Origin: Melioribacteraceae bacterium
Lineage (GTDB): Bacteria; Bacteroidota; Ignavibacteria; Ignavibacteriales; Melioribacteraceae
Length of the DNA stretch: 64,000 bases
Reading direction: 5' to 3'
Assembly: GCA_035362835.1 (NCBI GenBank)
Contig: DAOSDY010000004.1
Span: 62,001-126,000 of the forward strand
In this document: positions 44,333-52,750 of the stretch, in pieces
How positions within the stretch are numbered: the stretch's first letter is position 1
Layout of the letters: every line of letters starts with the position of its first letter
Translations under genes and position numbers: made by a program
The notes under the pieces: model-generated
Seen by the model: the letters and a program-made list of their open reading frames with translations, nothing else
Databases searched by the model: none
What the model was told of the DNA's origin: nothing

Positions 44333-45328
44333 ATGAGCTATCCGTTTATAAAGATGCCCGAAAGTGTTGTGCAAGACGATACCTCGAAGAGTGCTACGTT
44401 CGGCAGATTTGCTATTCAACCTTTAGAGAGAGGATTCGGAGTAACTTTAGGCAATTCATTAAGAAGAGTGCTTTTATCTTCACTTACCGGCGCTGCTGTT
44501 ACTGCCGTTAAGATTGAAGGTGTTCTTCATGAATTTTCGACTGTCCCGGGCGTTGTAGAAGATGTAACGGAGATCATTCTTAACCTTAAGCAGGTTAGAA
44601 TGAGAATTATTAACAAGAAAGCCACCGGTTGCGAAATCTCTATCTCCGGAACCAGAGAGTTCAAAGCCGATGATATTCAGAAAGCATGCCCGGATATCGA
44701 AATACTTAACCCGGAACTCCTTATTGCACGTTTGAATCCTGACGCTAAACTTAATATGGAATTGAAATTCGGTATCGGTAAAGGATACGTCCCTTCCGCT
44801 GAACAGAAATTACCCGATATGACAATCGGTACCATCCCAATCGATTCTATTTTTACTCCGATTGTTAATGCAAAATACGATGTGGAAAACGTTCGTATTG
44901 CCGAAAGAAATGATTACGAAAAATTGACTTTCGAGATTACTACCGACGGTTCAATTACTCCCGAAGAAGCGCTTTCAAGTTCCGCAAAAATTCTTAAGGA
45001 CCATATCCAGCTCTTCATCAATTTCGACGCTGAACCTGAAGAAGAAAAAGTTGAGAATGAAAAAGATGCCGAAGCTGAACGGCTCAGAAAAATTCTTACT
45101 ACCAATGTAGACGACCTCGAGCTTAGCGTTAGATCCCATAACTGCCTGAAAGCTGCTAATATTAAAACTCTAGGCGACCTTGTGCGCCGCGATGAGAATG
45201 AAATGCTTAAGTTTAGAAACTTCGGCAGAAAATCCCTTGCTGAATTAATTGAAATTGTTGATAACTACGGACTCGAATTCGGAATGGACGTAGACAAAAT
45301 TCTAAAAGAAAAACCAGAAAATAACTAG
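44333..45328 (+). CDS. rpoA: DNA-directed RNA polymerase subunit alpha
   Basis: 331 residues. The N-terminal dimerisation domain contains ERGFGVTLGNSLRRVLLSSL. An acidic linker (about 235-250) precedes the C-terminal domain that contacts UP elements and activators (VDDLELSVRSHNCLKAANI and KSLAELIEIV). Full length. Confidence 0.98.
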   Translation: MSYPFIKMPESVVQDDTSKSATFGRFAIQPLERGFGVTLGNSLRRVLLSSLTGAAVTAVKIEGVLHEFSTVPGVVEDVTEIILNLKQVRMRIINKKATGCEISISGTREFKADDIQKACPDIEILNPELLIARLNPDAKLNMELKFGIGKGYVPSAEQKLPDMTIGTIPIDSIFTPIVNAKYDVENVRIAERNDYEKLTFEITTDGSITPEEALSSSAKILKDHIQLFINFDAEPEEEKVENEKDAEAERLRKILTTNVDDLELSVRSHNCLKAANIKTLGDLVRRDENEMLKFRNFGRKSLAELIEIVDNYGLEFGMDVDKILKEKPENN

Positions 45329-45349
45329 TACTTTTCCCAAGGTTGAATA

Positions 45350-45928
45350 ATGAGACATAGAGTTAAAGGAAGAAAACTTAACAGGACAGCAGAACACAGA
45401 CGCGCTACTCTCAGAAATCTTGCTTCTTCACTGCTGAAACACAAAAAGATCAAAACTACTCTTGCTAAAGCTAAAGAATTAAGATCTTTCGTTGAACCTA
45501 TTATTACAAAAGCTAAAACCGATTCAGTCGCGGCTAGAAGGTTTGTTGCGGTAGATATTCAGGATAAAAATCTTGTAAAAGAATTATTTGCTGATATCGT
45601 GACAAAAATAGGCGATAGACCGGGCGGTTACACTAGAATTGTAAGGTTAGGCCAGAGGAAAGGCGATGCGGCCGAACTCGCTCTGATCGAATTAGTTGAT
45701 TTCAGCGGAATTGTAAAAGCGAAAGCTCCTAAGAAATCTAAAGCGGAAGGAACTACTGAAACTTCCGAAGCTAAATCCGAAGCTGCTGAAGAGAAAAAAG
45801 AAACTAAAAAGAGCAAAGAAAAGAAGCCCCGCACTCCTAAACCGAAAAAATCGGAGGATGCCAAGGTGAAAAAAGCTCCGGCCAAAGCAAAAACGACTAC
45901 TACCCGAAAAACATCGAAAGATAAATAG
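45350..45928 (+). CDS. rplQ: 50S ribosomal protein L17 with C-terminal extension
   Basis: 192 residues against roughly 116-130 for the core family. The core MRHRVKGRKLNRTAEHRRA to TRIVRLGQRKGDAAELALIELV occupies the first 120 or so residues. The remaining 70 are a low-complexity Lys/Ala/Glu/Pro/Thr tail. Lysine-rich L17 tails occur in Bacteroidota. Last gene of the ribosomal super-cluster. Confidence 0.96.
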   Translation: MRHRVKGRKLNRTAEHRRATLRNLASSLLKHKKIKTTLAKAKELRSFVEPIITKAKTDSVAARRFVAVDIQDKNLVKELFADIVTKIGDRPGGYTRIVRLGQRKGDAAELALIELVDFSGIVKAKAPKKSKAEGTTETSEAKSEAAEEKKETKKSKEKKPRTPKPKKSEDAKVKKAPAKAKTTTTRKTSKDK

Positions 45929-45946
45929 ATCAGTTGAAATATCTGT

Positions 45947-45982
45947 AAAAGGAGTAATGGTGAATCCCGTTACTCCTTTTTT
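45947..45982 (+). terminator. Rho-independent terminator after rplQ
   Basis: AAAAGGAGTAA and TTACTCCTTTT form a perfect 11-bp stem with a 12-base loop, with the T-run continuing past the stem. It ends the long ribosomal transcript. Confidence 0.9.
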
Positions 45983-46064
45983 ATTTTAAATCAATTTTAG
46001 TTTGTACCCGAATCAGACTTAAAAAGAATTGAATTGATTTTTACGGGGTGTCCATTAATGTTGC

Positions 46065-46072
46065 TATATTTG
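46065..46072 (+). promoter_or_regulatory. TATATTTG promoter box touching the engB start
   Basis: A perfect -7 box (TAnnTTTG) ends four bases before the engB ATG; TTTA at 46040-46043 could serve as a weak -33 box with a 21-base spacer. The expected transcription start is at or next to the ATG, so the mRNA may be leaderless. Confidence 0.55.
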
Positions 46073-46076
46073 AACT

Positions 46077-46658
46077 ATGAAAAAAATTGAATTTGTTAAA
46101 GCCGTATATAATTTAAAAGATTTGCCTAAAAAAGAATTATCTTCGGTTATTTTAGGCGGGAGGTCTAATGTTGGTAAATCCTCATTCATTAATTCACTTT
46201 TCCGTCCGTTAAAGGTTGCTAAAACCAGCTCTACACCCGGTAAAACCAGATCAATCAATTATTACCTGGTAGAAAATAAATTTTATCTTATTGACCTGCC
46301 CGGATTCGGTTATGCTAAAGTCTCTAAATCGGAAAGGGATAACTGGCAGAAACTTATTTCCAGCTTTATCGAAGAGAACAGGAATCTGGTCCTGGCTTTC
46401 CATTTGATTGACAGCAGGCATGAGCCTACTCCCCTTGATATAGAACTGAATCATTTCCTTAGGGAAAAGAATATTCCGTATAATATAATCCTTAATAAGA
46501 TCGATAAATTAAAACAGTCCGAAATTGCCTTTGCCAGAAAGAATATAGTTAAAATATTTCCGGAACTCCTTTTTGGCGAGAATTTATTTGCCTTCTCGTC
46601 AATTGACGGGACAGGGCGAAAAGAAATAATACGAATTTTAAGCAGCCTGCTTCTGTGA
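46077..46658 (+). CDS. engB: Ribosome-biogenesis GTP-binding protein EngB/YsxC
   Basis: 193-residue TrmE-Era-like GTPase needed for large-subunit assembly. G1 GRSNVGKSSFINSL, G3 DLPGFGYA, G4 NKIDK and G5 FSSIDGTG are intact. No ribosome site is visible before the ATG, consistent with a leaderless mRNA. Confidence 0.95.
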   Translation: MKKIEFVKAVYNLKDLPKKELSSVILGGRSNVGKSSFINSLFRPLKVAKTSSTPGKTRSINYYLVENKFYLIDLPGFGYAKVSKSERDNWQKLISSFIEENRNLVLAFHLIDSRHEPTPLDIELNHFLREKNIPYNIILNKIDKLKQSEIAFARKNIVKIFPELLFGENLFAFSSIDGTGRKEIIRILSSLLL

Positions 46659-46737
46659 AAAATTCCCAAAACTTTAGTATAATTGAATCAAAATTTCACC
46701 ATTTTTTATCATTCTGAACAATCTTACCGGCGGGTAG

Positions 46738-48615
46738 ATGGGTTTATCTGAAAAAAATAGAAAAAGAATTCTTACTTTCTTAATAATTCCCGTCCTGATT
46801 GCTATCCCTTTTCTTACCGAAGACCTTCTCTTTAAAATTATTGCAGGTATTATACTTATCATTTATGTCGGCTTTATTATTTTTCTTAGAGATACTTCCG
46901 CATCAGAATCTCTTCAGACTCATACCGAAGATTCCACGGATGAATTCGATTCATATACCGGGAATGATAAAGTAAAATACTCACCCGATTCCGGCGAAGA
47001 TTTTACAATTATTTCTCCAAATAAGAATATTGAAGTATTAACCGCCGATAATTTCTCTTCGTCGGCTAACCGTGGCAATAAAGAGTTATTCAAACCTCCG
47101 GATTTCAAAACAAACTTCGACAAAATTGTTCACGAGGAGATTCCTAAGGACGTAAGCCACGACGAACAGTTCGGATTTGTTCTAGAGAAAATATTAAGTG
47201 TGGTAAAAGATTCTTTTATGGCCCATACGGCTGCGTTTTTCTGGTACAACAAAAACCGGAAGAGACTTACACTCGAAAGATATGTCTCTAGTTCTTCACA
47301 GATATCAAAACAGAAATATGATCTGGAAGATGATATCCTGGGCAAAATTATTCAGAAAGAGGAACCGGAATTACTTACTGATATTTCTGCAAATGCGGAG
47401 ATCGATGTTATAAGGTATTATAATTCACCTCAGGGTATAAAAAGTTTTGTGGGTGTGCCCCTCTTTTACGGAAAAACTCTTACTGGTATTCTGGCTCTCG
47501 ATTCTAAAGTTAATGATGCCTTCGGTATTGAACAGATCTATTCGCTGGGAAGAATAGTAAGAGTAATATCTGTTATTATTTCGCTGTTCGAAGAGAAGTT
47601 TTCTGAAACTCAGGCCGAACAGAGACTTAAAGCTCTTATGGGAGTCCTTAATTACGATAGGAAATTTGAAACTGAATCCGATCTCTATTCAGCTCTTAAT
47701 AGTGCAGTTGAAGGATTGATTGATTGGGATGCTTTTACTTTTGTCTCCTATTTCCCAAATGAACATAAATTCAAAACGGCAAGAATTCATAATAAAACCT
47801 CGCTTAAATACGTCGGTGAGAATCTTGAAATCGAACTTAACGGAAGTATGGTAGGAAAATCGATTTTAAGCGCAACCCCGGTCAAAATTGACGATACATC
47901 TGTAACCGAGTATCCGCGATTTTCCAAAAACGAAGATGTAAGTTTCGACGGTTCATTCCTTGCAATACCCCTTATTTATGATGACCAGAATTACGGTGTC
48001 CTTTGTTTTGAGAGTTTGAAGAAGAATGTCTATACCAATAACGAAGTTACATTCATAAAAAATGCTACTAAGATCTTTGCTTTTATTCTTCACTCGTATT
48101 CTACAATAAGTATTTTAAAAGGGCTGTTATCGGTAGATATTGAAACTAAAGCGCTTAATACGGATTCTTTTGTTGAAAGGTTAACTGTGGATCTTTTCAG
48201 GGCGAAAGAACTTGGTCTTACCGGCGCAATCGCTCTCATCAGGATTGATGACCTGCTTGATCAGGACTCCCTGTTTGAAGGTGATCCTTTCCCTAAAGTG
48301 TTAAGAGCAGTGGCTCAGATGATTCGTGACGAAATGACTCCTCTAAATCTTTTAGGAAGAATCAGCGAAAAAGTCTTTGCGGTTTATTTCTTCAACTCAT
48401 CTTCGAAAGATGTTTTTCTCTGGGCTGAAAAAATCCGTATTAAAATTGCAAGGAAACCGATTGCTGTGGTTTCCAAACAAACTACATTTACAGTTTCTAT
48501 TGGAGTTGCTTCTACTTCGAATAAAACAGACGTCAACGAGGTCATCAATAATGCCGAACTGGCCCTCAAAAAAGCTCTCGAAAAAGGCGGTAATACTGTT
48601 AAAAGTACTAACTGA
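46738..48615 (+). CDS. Membrane protein with two GAF domains and a degenerate GGDEF domain
   Basis: 625 residues. Two hydrophobic segments (about 10-25 and 30-48) anchor it, followed by an acidic, probably disordered linker (50-130). A GAF-like domain spans about 140-290 and contains FVGVPLFYGKTLTGILALDS; a second spans about 305-465 and contains IPLIYDDQNYGVLCFES. The C-terminal 140 residues have the layout of a GGDEF domain, including TFTVSIGVAS and NNAELALKKALEKGGN. The catalytic GGDEF loop is replaced by ISEKVF at about 542-547. It is therefore unlikely to make cyclic-di-GMP and may be a sensor or scaffold. Ligand unknown. Confidence 0.8.
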   Translation: MGLSEKNRKRILTFLIIPVLIAIPFLTEDLLFKIIAGIILIIYVGFIIFLRDTSASESLQTHTEDSTDEFDSYTGNDKVKYSPDSGEDFTIISPNKNIEVLTADNFSSSANRGNKELFKPPDFKTNFDKIVHEEIPKDVSHDEQFGFVLEKILSVVKDSFMAHTAAFFWYNKNRKRLTLERYVSSSSQISKQKYDLEDDILGKIIQKEEPELLTDISANAEIDVIRYYNSPQGIKSFVGVPLFYGKTLTGILALDSKVNDAFGIEQIYSLGRIVRVISVIISLFEEKFSETQAEQRLKALMGVLNYDRKFETESDLYSALNSAVEGLIDWDAFTFVSYFPNEHKFKTARIHNKTSLKYVGENLEIELNGSMVGKSILSATPVKIDDTSVTEYPRFSKNEDVSFDGSFLAIPLIYDDQNYGVLCFESLKKNVYTNNEVTFIKNATKIFAFILHSYSTISILKGLLSVDIETKALNTDSFVERLTVDLFRAKELGLTGAIALIRIDDLLDQDSLFEGDPFPKVLRAVAQMIRDEMTPLNLLGRISEKVFAVYFFNSSSKDVFLWAEKIRIKIARKPIAVVSKQTTFTVSIGVASTSNKTDVNEVINNAELALKKALEKGGNTVKSTN

Positions 48616-48638
48616 CCGGCCATCCGGAGGATCCTCTT

Positions 48639-49802
48639 GTGAATAATTTTATCCTGATTGTGCTTGATGGACTTGGAGTAGGTGAGCTACCCGATGCTTC
48701 TAAATACAAAGATGAGGGGAGTAATACAATTACTAATATGGCTGCCGCTGTCGGCGGCTTGTCACTTCCTAATTTGGAAAAGATGGGGCTCGGAAATATT
48801 ACTTCGATTAACGGCGTCCCACCGGCAAAGAATCCAATCGCATCTTTCGGAAAAATGGCCGAACAATCGGAAGGAAAAGATTCTACTACCGGTCACTGGG
48901 AACTTGGTGGTATTAGAACAGAAGTAGAATTTCCCCTTTATCCCGAAGGGTTTCCTGATGATCTTATTAATAAATTCTTAAATGAAGCCGGCCTGATTGG
49001 AATTCTCGGTAACATACCTGCATCCGGAACAGAAATCATTGAAAGACTCGGTGACGAGCATGTAAGAACAGGTTACCCGATTGTTTATACCTCGGGCGAT
49101 TCTGTTTTCCAGATTGCTGCTCATGAGAAGGTAATTCCGTTAGATAGATTATATGAAATCTGTACTGCAGCTAGAGAAAAAATCCTGATCGGAAAACATG
49201 CTGTCGGAAGAGTTATTGCCAGACCATTCGTAGGAGAGTCTGGAAATTATGTTAGAACTACTAACCGTAAAGATTTTTCTGTTGACCCTCCCTCAAGAAC
49301 TATTCTCGATTTCCTTTCACTTGAGGGTATCACTACCATAGCTGTCGGAAAAGTGAACGACCTTTTCAATTACCGGGGAATTAAAATTAAATTGAAGACA
49401 AAATCGAATATCGAAGGTGTCGAGAAAATAATCGAATCGGCAAAGCATTTTTCCGGCTCATTCATTTTTGCCAACCTGGTCGATTTTGATGTAAATTTTG
49501 GCCACAGGAATGATCCGGTCGGATTTGCTGAGGCCCTGAAGGAATTCGATACAAGAATCCTAGATATACTTAACGCAATGGATGAATCGGATTCGCTTCT
49601 GTTAACCGCTGATCACGGTAATGATCCTACAACTCCAAGCACAGATCACAGCAGGGAATATGTTCCTCTCCTTTTTTATAGAAAGAATATGCCGGGTATT
49701 GATCTCGGTATAAGAGAGACGTTTTCTGATGCGGCGCAAACTGTTGCCGAATTCTTCAAAATCAATAACGATCTTAATGGAAAGAGCTTTTTAAATGGAT
49801 GA
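48639..49802 (+). CDS. deoB: Phosphopentomutase
   Basis: 387 residues. Converts ribose-1-phosphate and deoxyribose-1-phosphate to the 5-phosphates in nucleoside breakdown. The alkaline-phosphatase-superfamily motifs are complete: LDGLGVGELPDA, the phospho-threonine region KDSTTGHWEL, DFDVNFGHRND and TADHGNDPTTPSTDHSRE. Start is GTG after CGGAGG. Its 3' end overlaps the next gene by eight bases, so it is probably co-transcribed with the unknown protein, the PIN protein and the two EutN proteins. Confidence 0.95.
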   Translation: MNNFILIVLDGLGVGELPDASKYKDEGSNTITNMAAAVGGLSLPNLEKMGLGNITSINGVPPAKNPIASFGKMAEQSEGKDSTTGHWELGGIRTEVEFPLYPEGFPDDLINKFLNEAGLIGILGNIPASGTEIIERLGDEHVRTGYPIVYTSGDSVFQIAAHEKVIPLDRLYEICTAAREKILIGKHAVGRVIARPFVGESGNYVRTTNRKDFSVDPPSRTILDFLSLEGITTIAVGKVNDLFNYRGIKIKLKTKSNIEGVEKIIESAKHFSGSFIFANLVDFDVNFGHRNDPVGFAEALKEFDTRILDILNAMDESDSLLLTADHGNDPTTPSTDHSREYVPLLFYRKNMPGIDLGIRETFSDAAQTVAEFFKINNDLNGKSFLNG

Positions 49803-50085
49803 GAACCTTTCCCCCGTATCGGAGTTAACGATCGATCTGAATTCTGACAGAATTACGGAAATTCTTGATCGATTAATTCCCGAACTAAAAGAAAAAGGAT
49901 ATCAAAGAATTAAACTTATTCTTTTGGGGGATCCGGCTGTTGCTGCCAGTCAGTTTAATCTGGATCGGGATCTGTTTAACAGGATCCTAGTCACTCAGGA
50001 ACTCCCCGGAGATATAGTACTTGGCCTTATGCTATCTAAAGGAAGTTTATCATCCAGTCAGATTAAAAACAGGATCAATTTTTGA
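49795..50085 (+). CDS. Unrecognised 96-residue protein between deoB and a PIN-domain gene
   Basis: I do not recognise this small, mostly helical protein. It has a conserved-looking segment KLILLGDPAVAASQFN in the middle and ends in SSSQIKNRINF. There is no signal peptide, membrane span or DNA-binding motif that I can name. It overlaps deoB by eight bases, and its stop overlaps the TTG start of the PIN gene. The position suits an antitoxin partner for the PIN protein, but nothing in the sequence proves it. Confidence 0.7.
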   Translation: MDENLSPVSELTIDLNSDRITEILDRLIPELKEKGYQRIKLILLGDPAVAASQFNLDRDLFNRILVTQELPGDIVLGLMLSKGSLSSSQIKNRINF

Positions 50086-50471
50086 CACAAGAAAAAATTC
50101 AGTTCCTGGTGGATACCGACATTCTTGTTGATCATCTGATTAATGATGACATCAAGAATACTTCCCACCTGGAAATTGCAATGACAAAGGGAATCTGCTT
50201 TTCGACGGTCATTAATGCTTCGGAAATTCTATTTGCAGCTTCAACAGAAAATGAGCGTGCGAAAATTGATGACCTTCTCAGGTCCTTGAAAATTCTCGGA
50301 TTAAATTCGCGTTACAGTTTGAAGATTTCAAAATTTTTTAATAAAGTTGCGTCCACGCGGGATGCAATAATGTGCACTGTCGCGGAATTTAACCGTCTTC
50401 CTATACTTACATTGAATGTCGGCAGATATAAAGAAAGCGGAATTAAAATAATTAGTCCATTAGAATTGTGA
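50082..50471 (+). CDS. PIN-domain protein (VapC-like ribonuclease fold)
   Basis: 129 residues. The acidic PIN set is visible: Asp11/Asp13 in FLVDTDILVDHL, the glutamate of NASEILFAA and the aspartate of STRDAIMCTVAEF. The fourth acidic position, in LTLNVGRY, is Asn. PIN proteins are usually metal-dependent RNases, often toxins of VapBC pairs. Start is TTG overlapping the previous stop (TTGA), a sign of coupling; the gene may belong to the deoB transcript rather than a free toxin module. Confidence 0.8.
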   Translation: MTQEKIQFLVDTDILVDHLINDDIKNTSHLEIAMTKGICFSTVINASEILFAASTENERAKIDDLLRSLKILGLNSRYSLKISKFFNKVASTRDAIMCTVAEFNRLPILTLNVGRYKESGIKIISPLEL

Positions 50472-50473
50472 GG
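50470..50473 (+). promoter_or_regulatory. GAGG ribosome site that selects a CTG start
   Basis: GAGG lies five bases before CTG at 50479. The next in-frame standard start codon is more than 20 codons inside the conserved domain, so this site decides the start of the first EutN protein. Confidence 0.55.
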
Positions 50474-50478
50474 CATAT

Positions 50479-50778
50479 CTGATACTGGGAAAAGTAATTG
50501 GAACCGTCTGGTCTACCCGCAAGGATGAGAATCTTGTAGGAGCTAAATTTTTGATTGTCCGTCAGCTCAATTTGGATTATACGCCGAGAGAATCTACTGT
50601 TATTGCTGTTGATTCTGTTGGTGCGGGTGTTGGCGAGGTTGTACTTGTTGCACAGGGAAGTTCTGCAAGGCAGACTACATTTACAAAGAACAAACCTGTA
50701 GACGCTGTTATAATGGCGATTGTTGATAAACTTGATATTGCCGTAAAAGATGATAAAAAAGAAACTGCAGGGAAGTGA
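50479..50778 (+). CDS. EutN/CcmL-type microcompartment vertex protein 1 (CTG start)
   Basis: 99 residues if it starts at CTG, giving MILGKVIGTVWSTRKDENLV, the normal opening of the family. The rest includes IAVDSVGAGVGEVVLVAQGSSAR and VDAVIMAIVDKLDI, typical of pentameric vertex proteins. These pentamers cap the corners of bacterial microcompartments. Starting at the first in-frame TTG instead would remove about 24 conserved residues. Its stop overlaps the second EutN gene by four bases. No hexameric shell gene is in the window. Confidence 0.85.
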   Translation: MILGKVIGTVWSTRKDENLVGAKFLIVRQLNLDYTPRESTVIAVDSVGAGVGEVVLVAQGSSARQTTFTKNKPVDAVIMAIVDKLDIAVKDDKKETAGK

Positions 50779-51047
50779 TGTATCTCGGTAAAGTAATCGG
50801 CACTATCTGGGCAACCCGCAAATATCCTGCATTAAATAATTACAAAATGCAGTTTGTTCAGCCGCTCAGCGGGGAATTGAAAAAATTGGGCGAACCGATA
50901 ATCGCACTCGATACCGTTGGTGCCGGTCCCGGCGAAATTATTTATTACGTCACAGCCAGCGAAGCTGTTATTCCGCTTGATGTTGATATGGCGCCTGTTG
51001 ACGCGTCGATCGTAGGAATTGTTGATTCTATTAACGTCGAATCCTAA
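50775..51047 (+). CDS. EutN/CcmL-type microcompartment vertex protein 2
   Basis: 90 residues. MYLGKVIGTIWATRKYPALN and IIALDTVGAGPGEIIYYVTASEA mark the same family as the preceding gene, with VDASIVGIVDSIN at the C terminus. It overlaps that gene at ATGA, so the two are made together. The two paralogues differ clearly in sequence, suggesting distinct vertices or a mixed pentamer. The sigma factor gene begins 17 bases on. Confidence 0.88.
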   Translation: MMYLGKVIGTIWATRKYPALNNYKMQFVQPLSGELKKLGEPIIALDTVGAGPGEIIYYVTASEAVIPLDVDMAPVDASIVGIVDSINVES

Positions 51048-51064
51048 TCCCGGAGAAATTTTTT

Positions 51065-51919
51065 GTGAAAATCACCAAACAGTTTACTAACCGCGAAAGT
51101 CAGTCGTTAGATAAATATCTTCAGGAAATCGGTAAGGTTGATCTTTTAACTCCAGAAGATGAAATATTCCTCGCAATTCAGATTAAAAAAGGAGACCATA
51201 AAGCCCTGGAGAAACTGGTTAAAGCTAATCTAAGGTTTGTTGTCTCTGTTGCAAAACAATATCAGAACCAAGGACTCTCACTCGGGGATCTTATTAATGA
51301 AGGAAATCTCGGACTTATAAAAGCCGCAAAAAGATTTGATGAGACAAGAGGATTTAAATTTATTTCTTATGCTGTCTGGTGGATAAGACAATCGATACTT
51401 CAAGCTCTGGCCGAACAATCCAGAATTGTAAGACTTCCTCTCAATCGTGTAGGTGCTTTGAATAAAATTGGTAAAGCATACAGCAACCTTGAGCAGGAAT
51501 ATGAAAGGGAACCGAGTGCCCATGAACTTGCCCAGGAGCTTAGTATGGATATCAGCGAAGTCTCGGATACTCTTAAGATCTCCGGTCGGCATGTCTCCAT
51601 GGACGCCCCTTTTGCCCAGGGAGAGGAGAACCGGCTTCTCGACGTCCTTTCGAGCGATGAAATACCATCACCCGATTTTACTCTGATGTCCGAGTCGCTG
51701 AGAAGCGAAATTGAAAGAGTATTATCGAGTTTAACGGAAAGAGAAGCAGAAGTAATTAAACTCTACTTCGGATTGAATAAAGAACATTCGCTTACACTGG
51801 AGGAAATCGGGGAAAAATTCAATTTGACGAGAGAACGGGTAAGACAGATTAAGGAGAAGGCAATTAGAAGATTAAGGCATGCTTCGCGAAGCAAGAATTT
51901 AAGAGCTTACCTCGGTTAA
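51065..51919 (+). CDS. rpoD: RNA polymerase primary sigma factor, short Bacteroidota type
   Basis: 284 residues with no region 1.1, like the Bacteroidota primary sigma factor. Region 1.2 (DKYLQEIGKVDLLTPEDE), region 2 (LRFVVSVAKQYQNQGLSLGDLINEGNLGLIKA and FKFISYAVWWIRQSI), region 3 and the region 4 helix-turn-helix (LTLEEIGEKFNLTRERVRQIKEKAIRRLR) are all present. Start is GTG. In Bacteroidota this sigma reads TTTG/TAnnTTTG promoters, and such boxes are seen several times in this window. Whether it is the main housekeeping sigma is inference from architecture. Confidence 0.93.
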   Translation: MKITKQFTNRESQSLDKYLQEIGKVDLLTPEDEIFLAIQIKKGDHKALEKLVKANLRFVVSVAKQYQNQGLSLGDLINEGNLGLIKAAKRFDETRGFKFISYAVWWIRQSILQALAEQSRIVRLPLNRVGALNKIGKAYSNLEQEYEREPSAHELAQELSMDISEVSDTLKISGRHVSMDAPFAQGEENRLLDVLSSDEIPSPDFTLMSESLRSEIERVLSSLTEREAEVIKLYFGLNKEHSLTLEEIGEKFNLTRERVRQIKEKAIRRLRHASRSKNLRAYLG

Positions 51920-51928
51920 TATTTTGTG

Positions 51929-52627
51929 ATGGTTAGATCAATCATAAATTATTGTTTGCAATTCGTTTTGCTTGCTGTTGTAATTAGCGGATGTGCTGCT
52001 GCTACCTCCTCACAAAGATTTAATCAATCCAAACCAAAAGCAGAAGAACAGGTTCAGAAAAGGAGTGTTCGTTTCACTTCGGCTGATTCGGTTAATAACG
52101 GGAATTATTTACCGGAAATTACTTTCCCGGATATTCCCGATTCCCTTCTTACAGAATTCGATGAAATACCTGTTGAAGTTGAACCTGTGGATAAATCCAA
52201 ATTCGTTGGCAATGTTGAAAAGTTGAAGTCATTTAATGTCCCTTTAACTCACCGAGAAAGAATTCTATTTGAAGTGATAAAATATCTGGATACACCCTAT
52301 AAATATGGTGGAAATACGGAAAACGGGATCGACTGCTCGGCATTTACAAAATTCGTTTATCAGAATGCGGTGAATCTCGAATTGCCCAGAAGCACCCGCG
52401 AGCAATTCAAGGTTGGTGAGAATATTTCAAAGTATGATTTACACTTCGGTGACCTCGTCTATTTCAATACAACTAAAAGATCATATCCTGGGCACGTCGG
52501 AATTTATCTCGGGGATGATCAGTTTGTCCATGCCAGCAGGAGTCTGGGCGTTACTGTCTCGTCACTGGAAGACCCATATTATAAAAAGCGGTTCATTGGT
52601 GCACGCAGACTTGAAAAAATCGAATAA
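51929..52627 (+). CDS. NlpC/P60-family cell-wall peptidase, lipoprotein
   Basis: About 232 residues. A signal peptide ends in the lipobox VISGC, so the protein should be lipid-anchored outside the inner membrane. A linker of about 90 residues precedes the C-terminal NlpC/P60 domain. The catalytic cysteine is in GIDCSAFTKFVY, and histidines are in GHVGIYLGDDQFVHASRS. The family cleaves D-gamma-glutamyl-diaminopimelate bonds in peptidoglycan. The ATG at 51929 is chosen over the GTG one codon earlier. Confidence 0.9.
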   Translation: MVRSIINYCLQFVLLAVVISGCAAATSSQRFNQSKPKAEEQVQKRSVRFTSADSVNNGNYLPEITFPDIPDSLLTEFDEIPVEVEPVDKSKFVGNVEKLKSFNVPLTHRERILFEVIKYLDTPYKYGGNTENGIDCSAFTKFVYQNAVNLELPRSTREQFKVGENISKYDLHFGDLVYFNTTKRSYPGHVGIYLGDDQFVHASRSLGVTVSSLEDPYYKKRFIGARRLEKIE

Positions 52628-52750
52628 ATATTTTTTTTAGTGTTAAATAGATATTGTATTACATTTACTTTTTTTAGTCAATCAATTAATTGAAATTAAG
52701 ACGGCATTGCCTTAATTTATAAATAGTATCACAAATAATTGGGAGTTTGT

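Noticed and set aside
50551..50778. A shorter EutN gene starting at TTG 50551
   Set aside because: It would lose about 24 conserved residues; the frame continues upstream to the CTG at 50479 with a good GAGG site.
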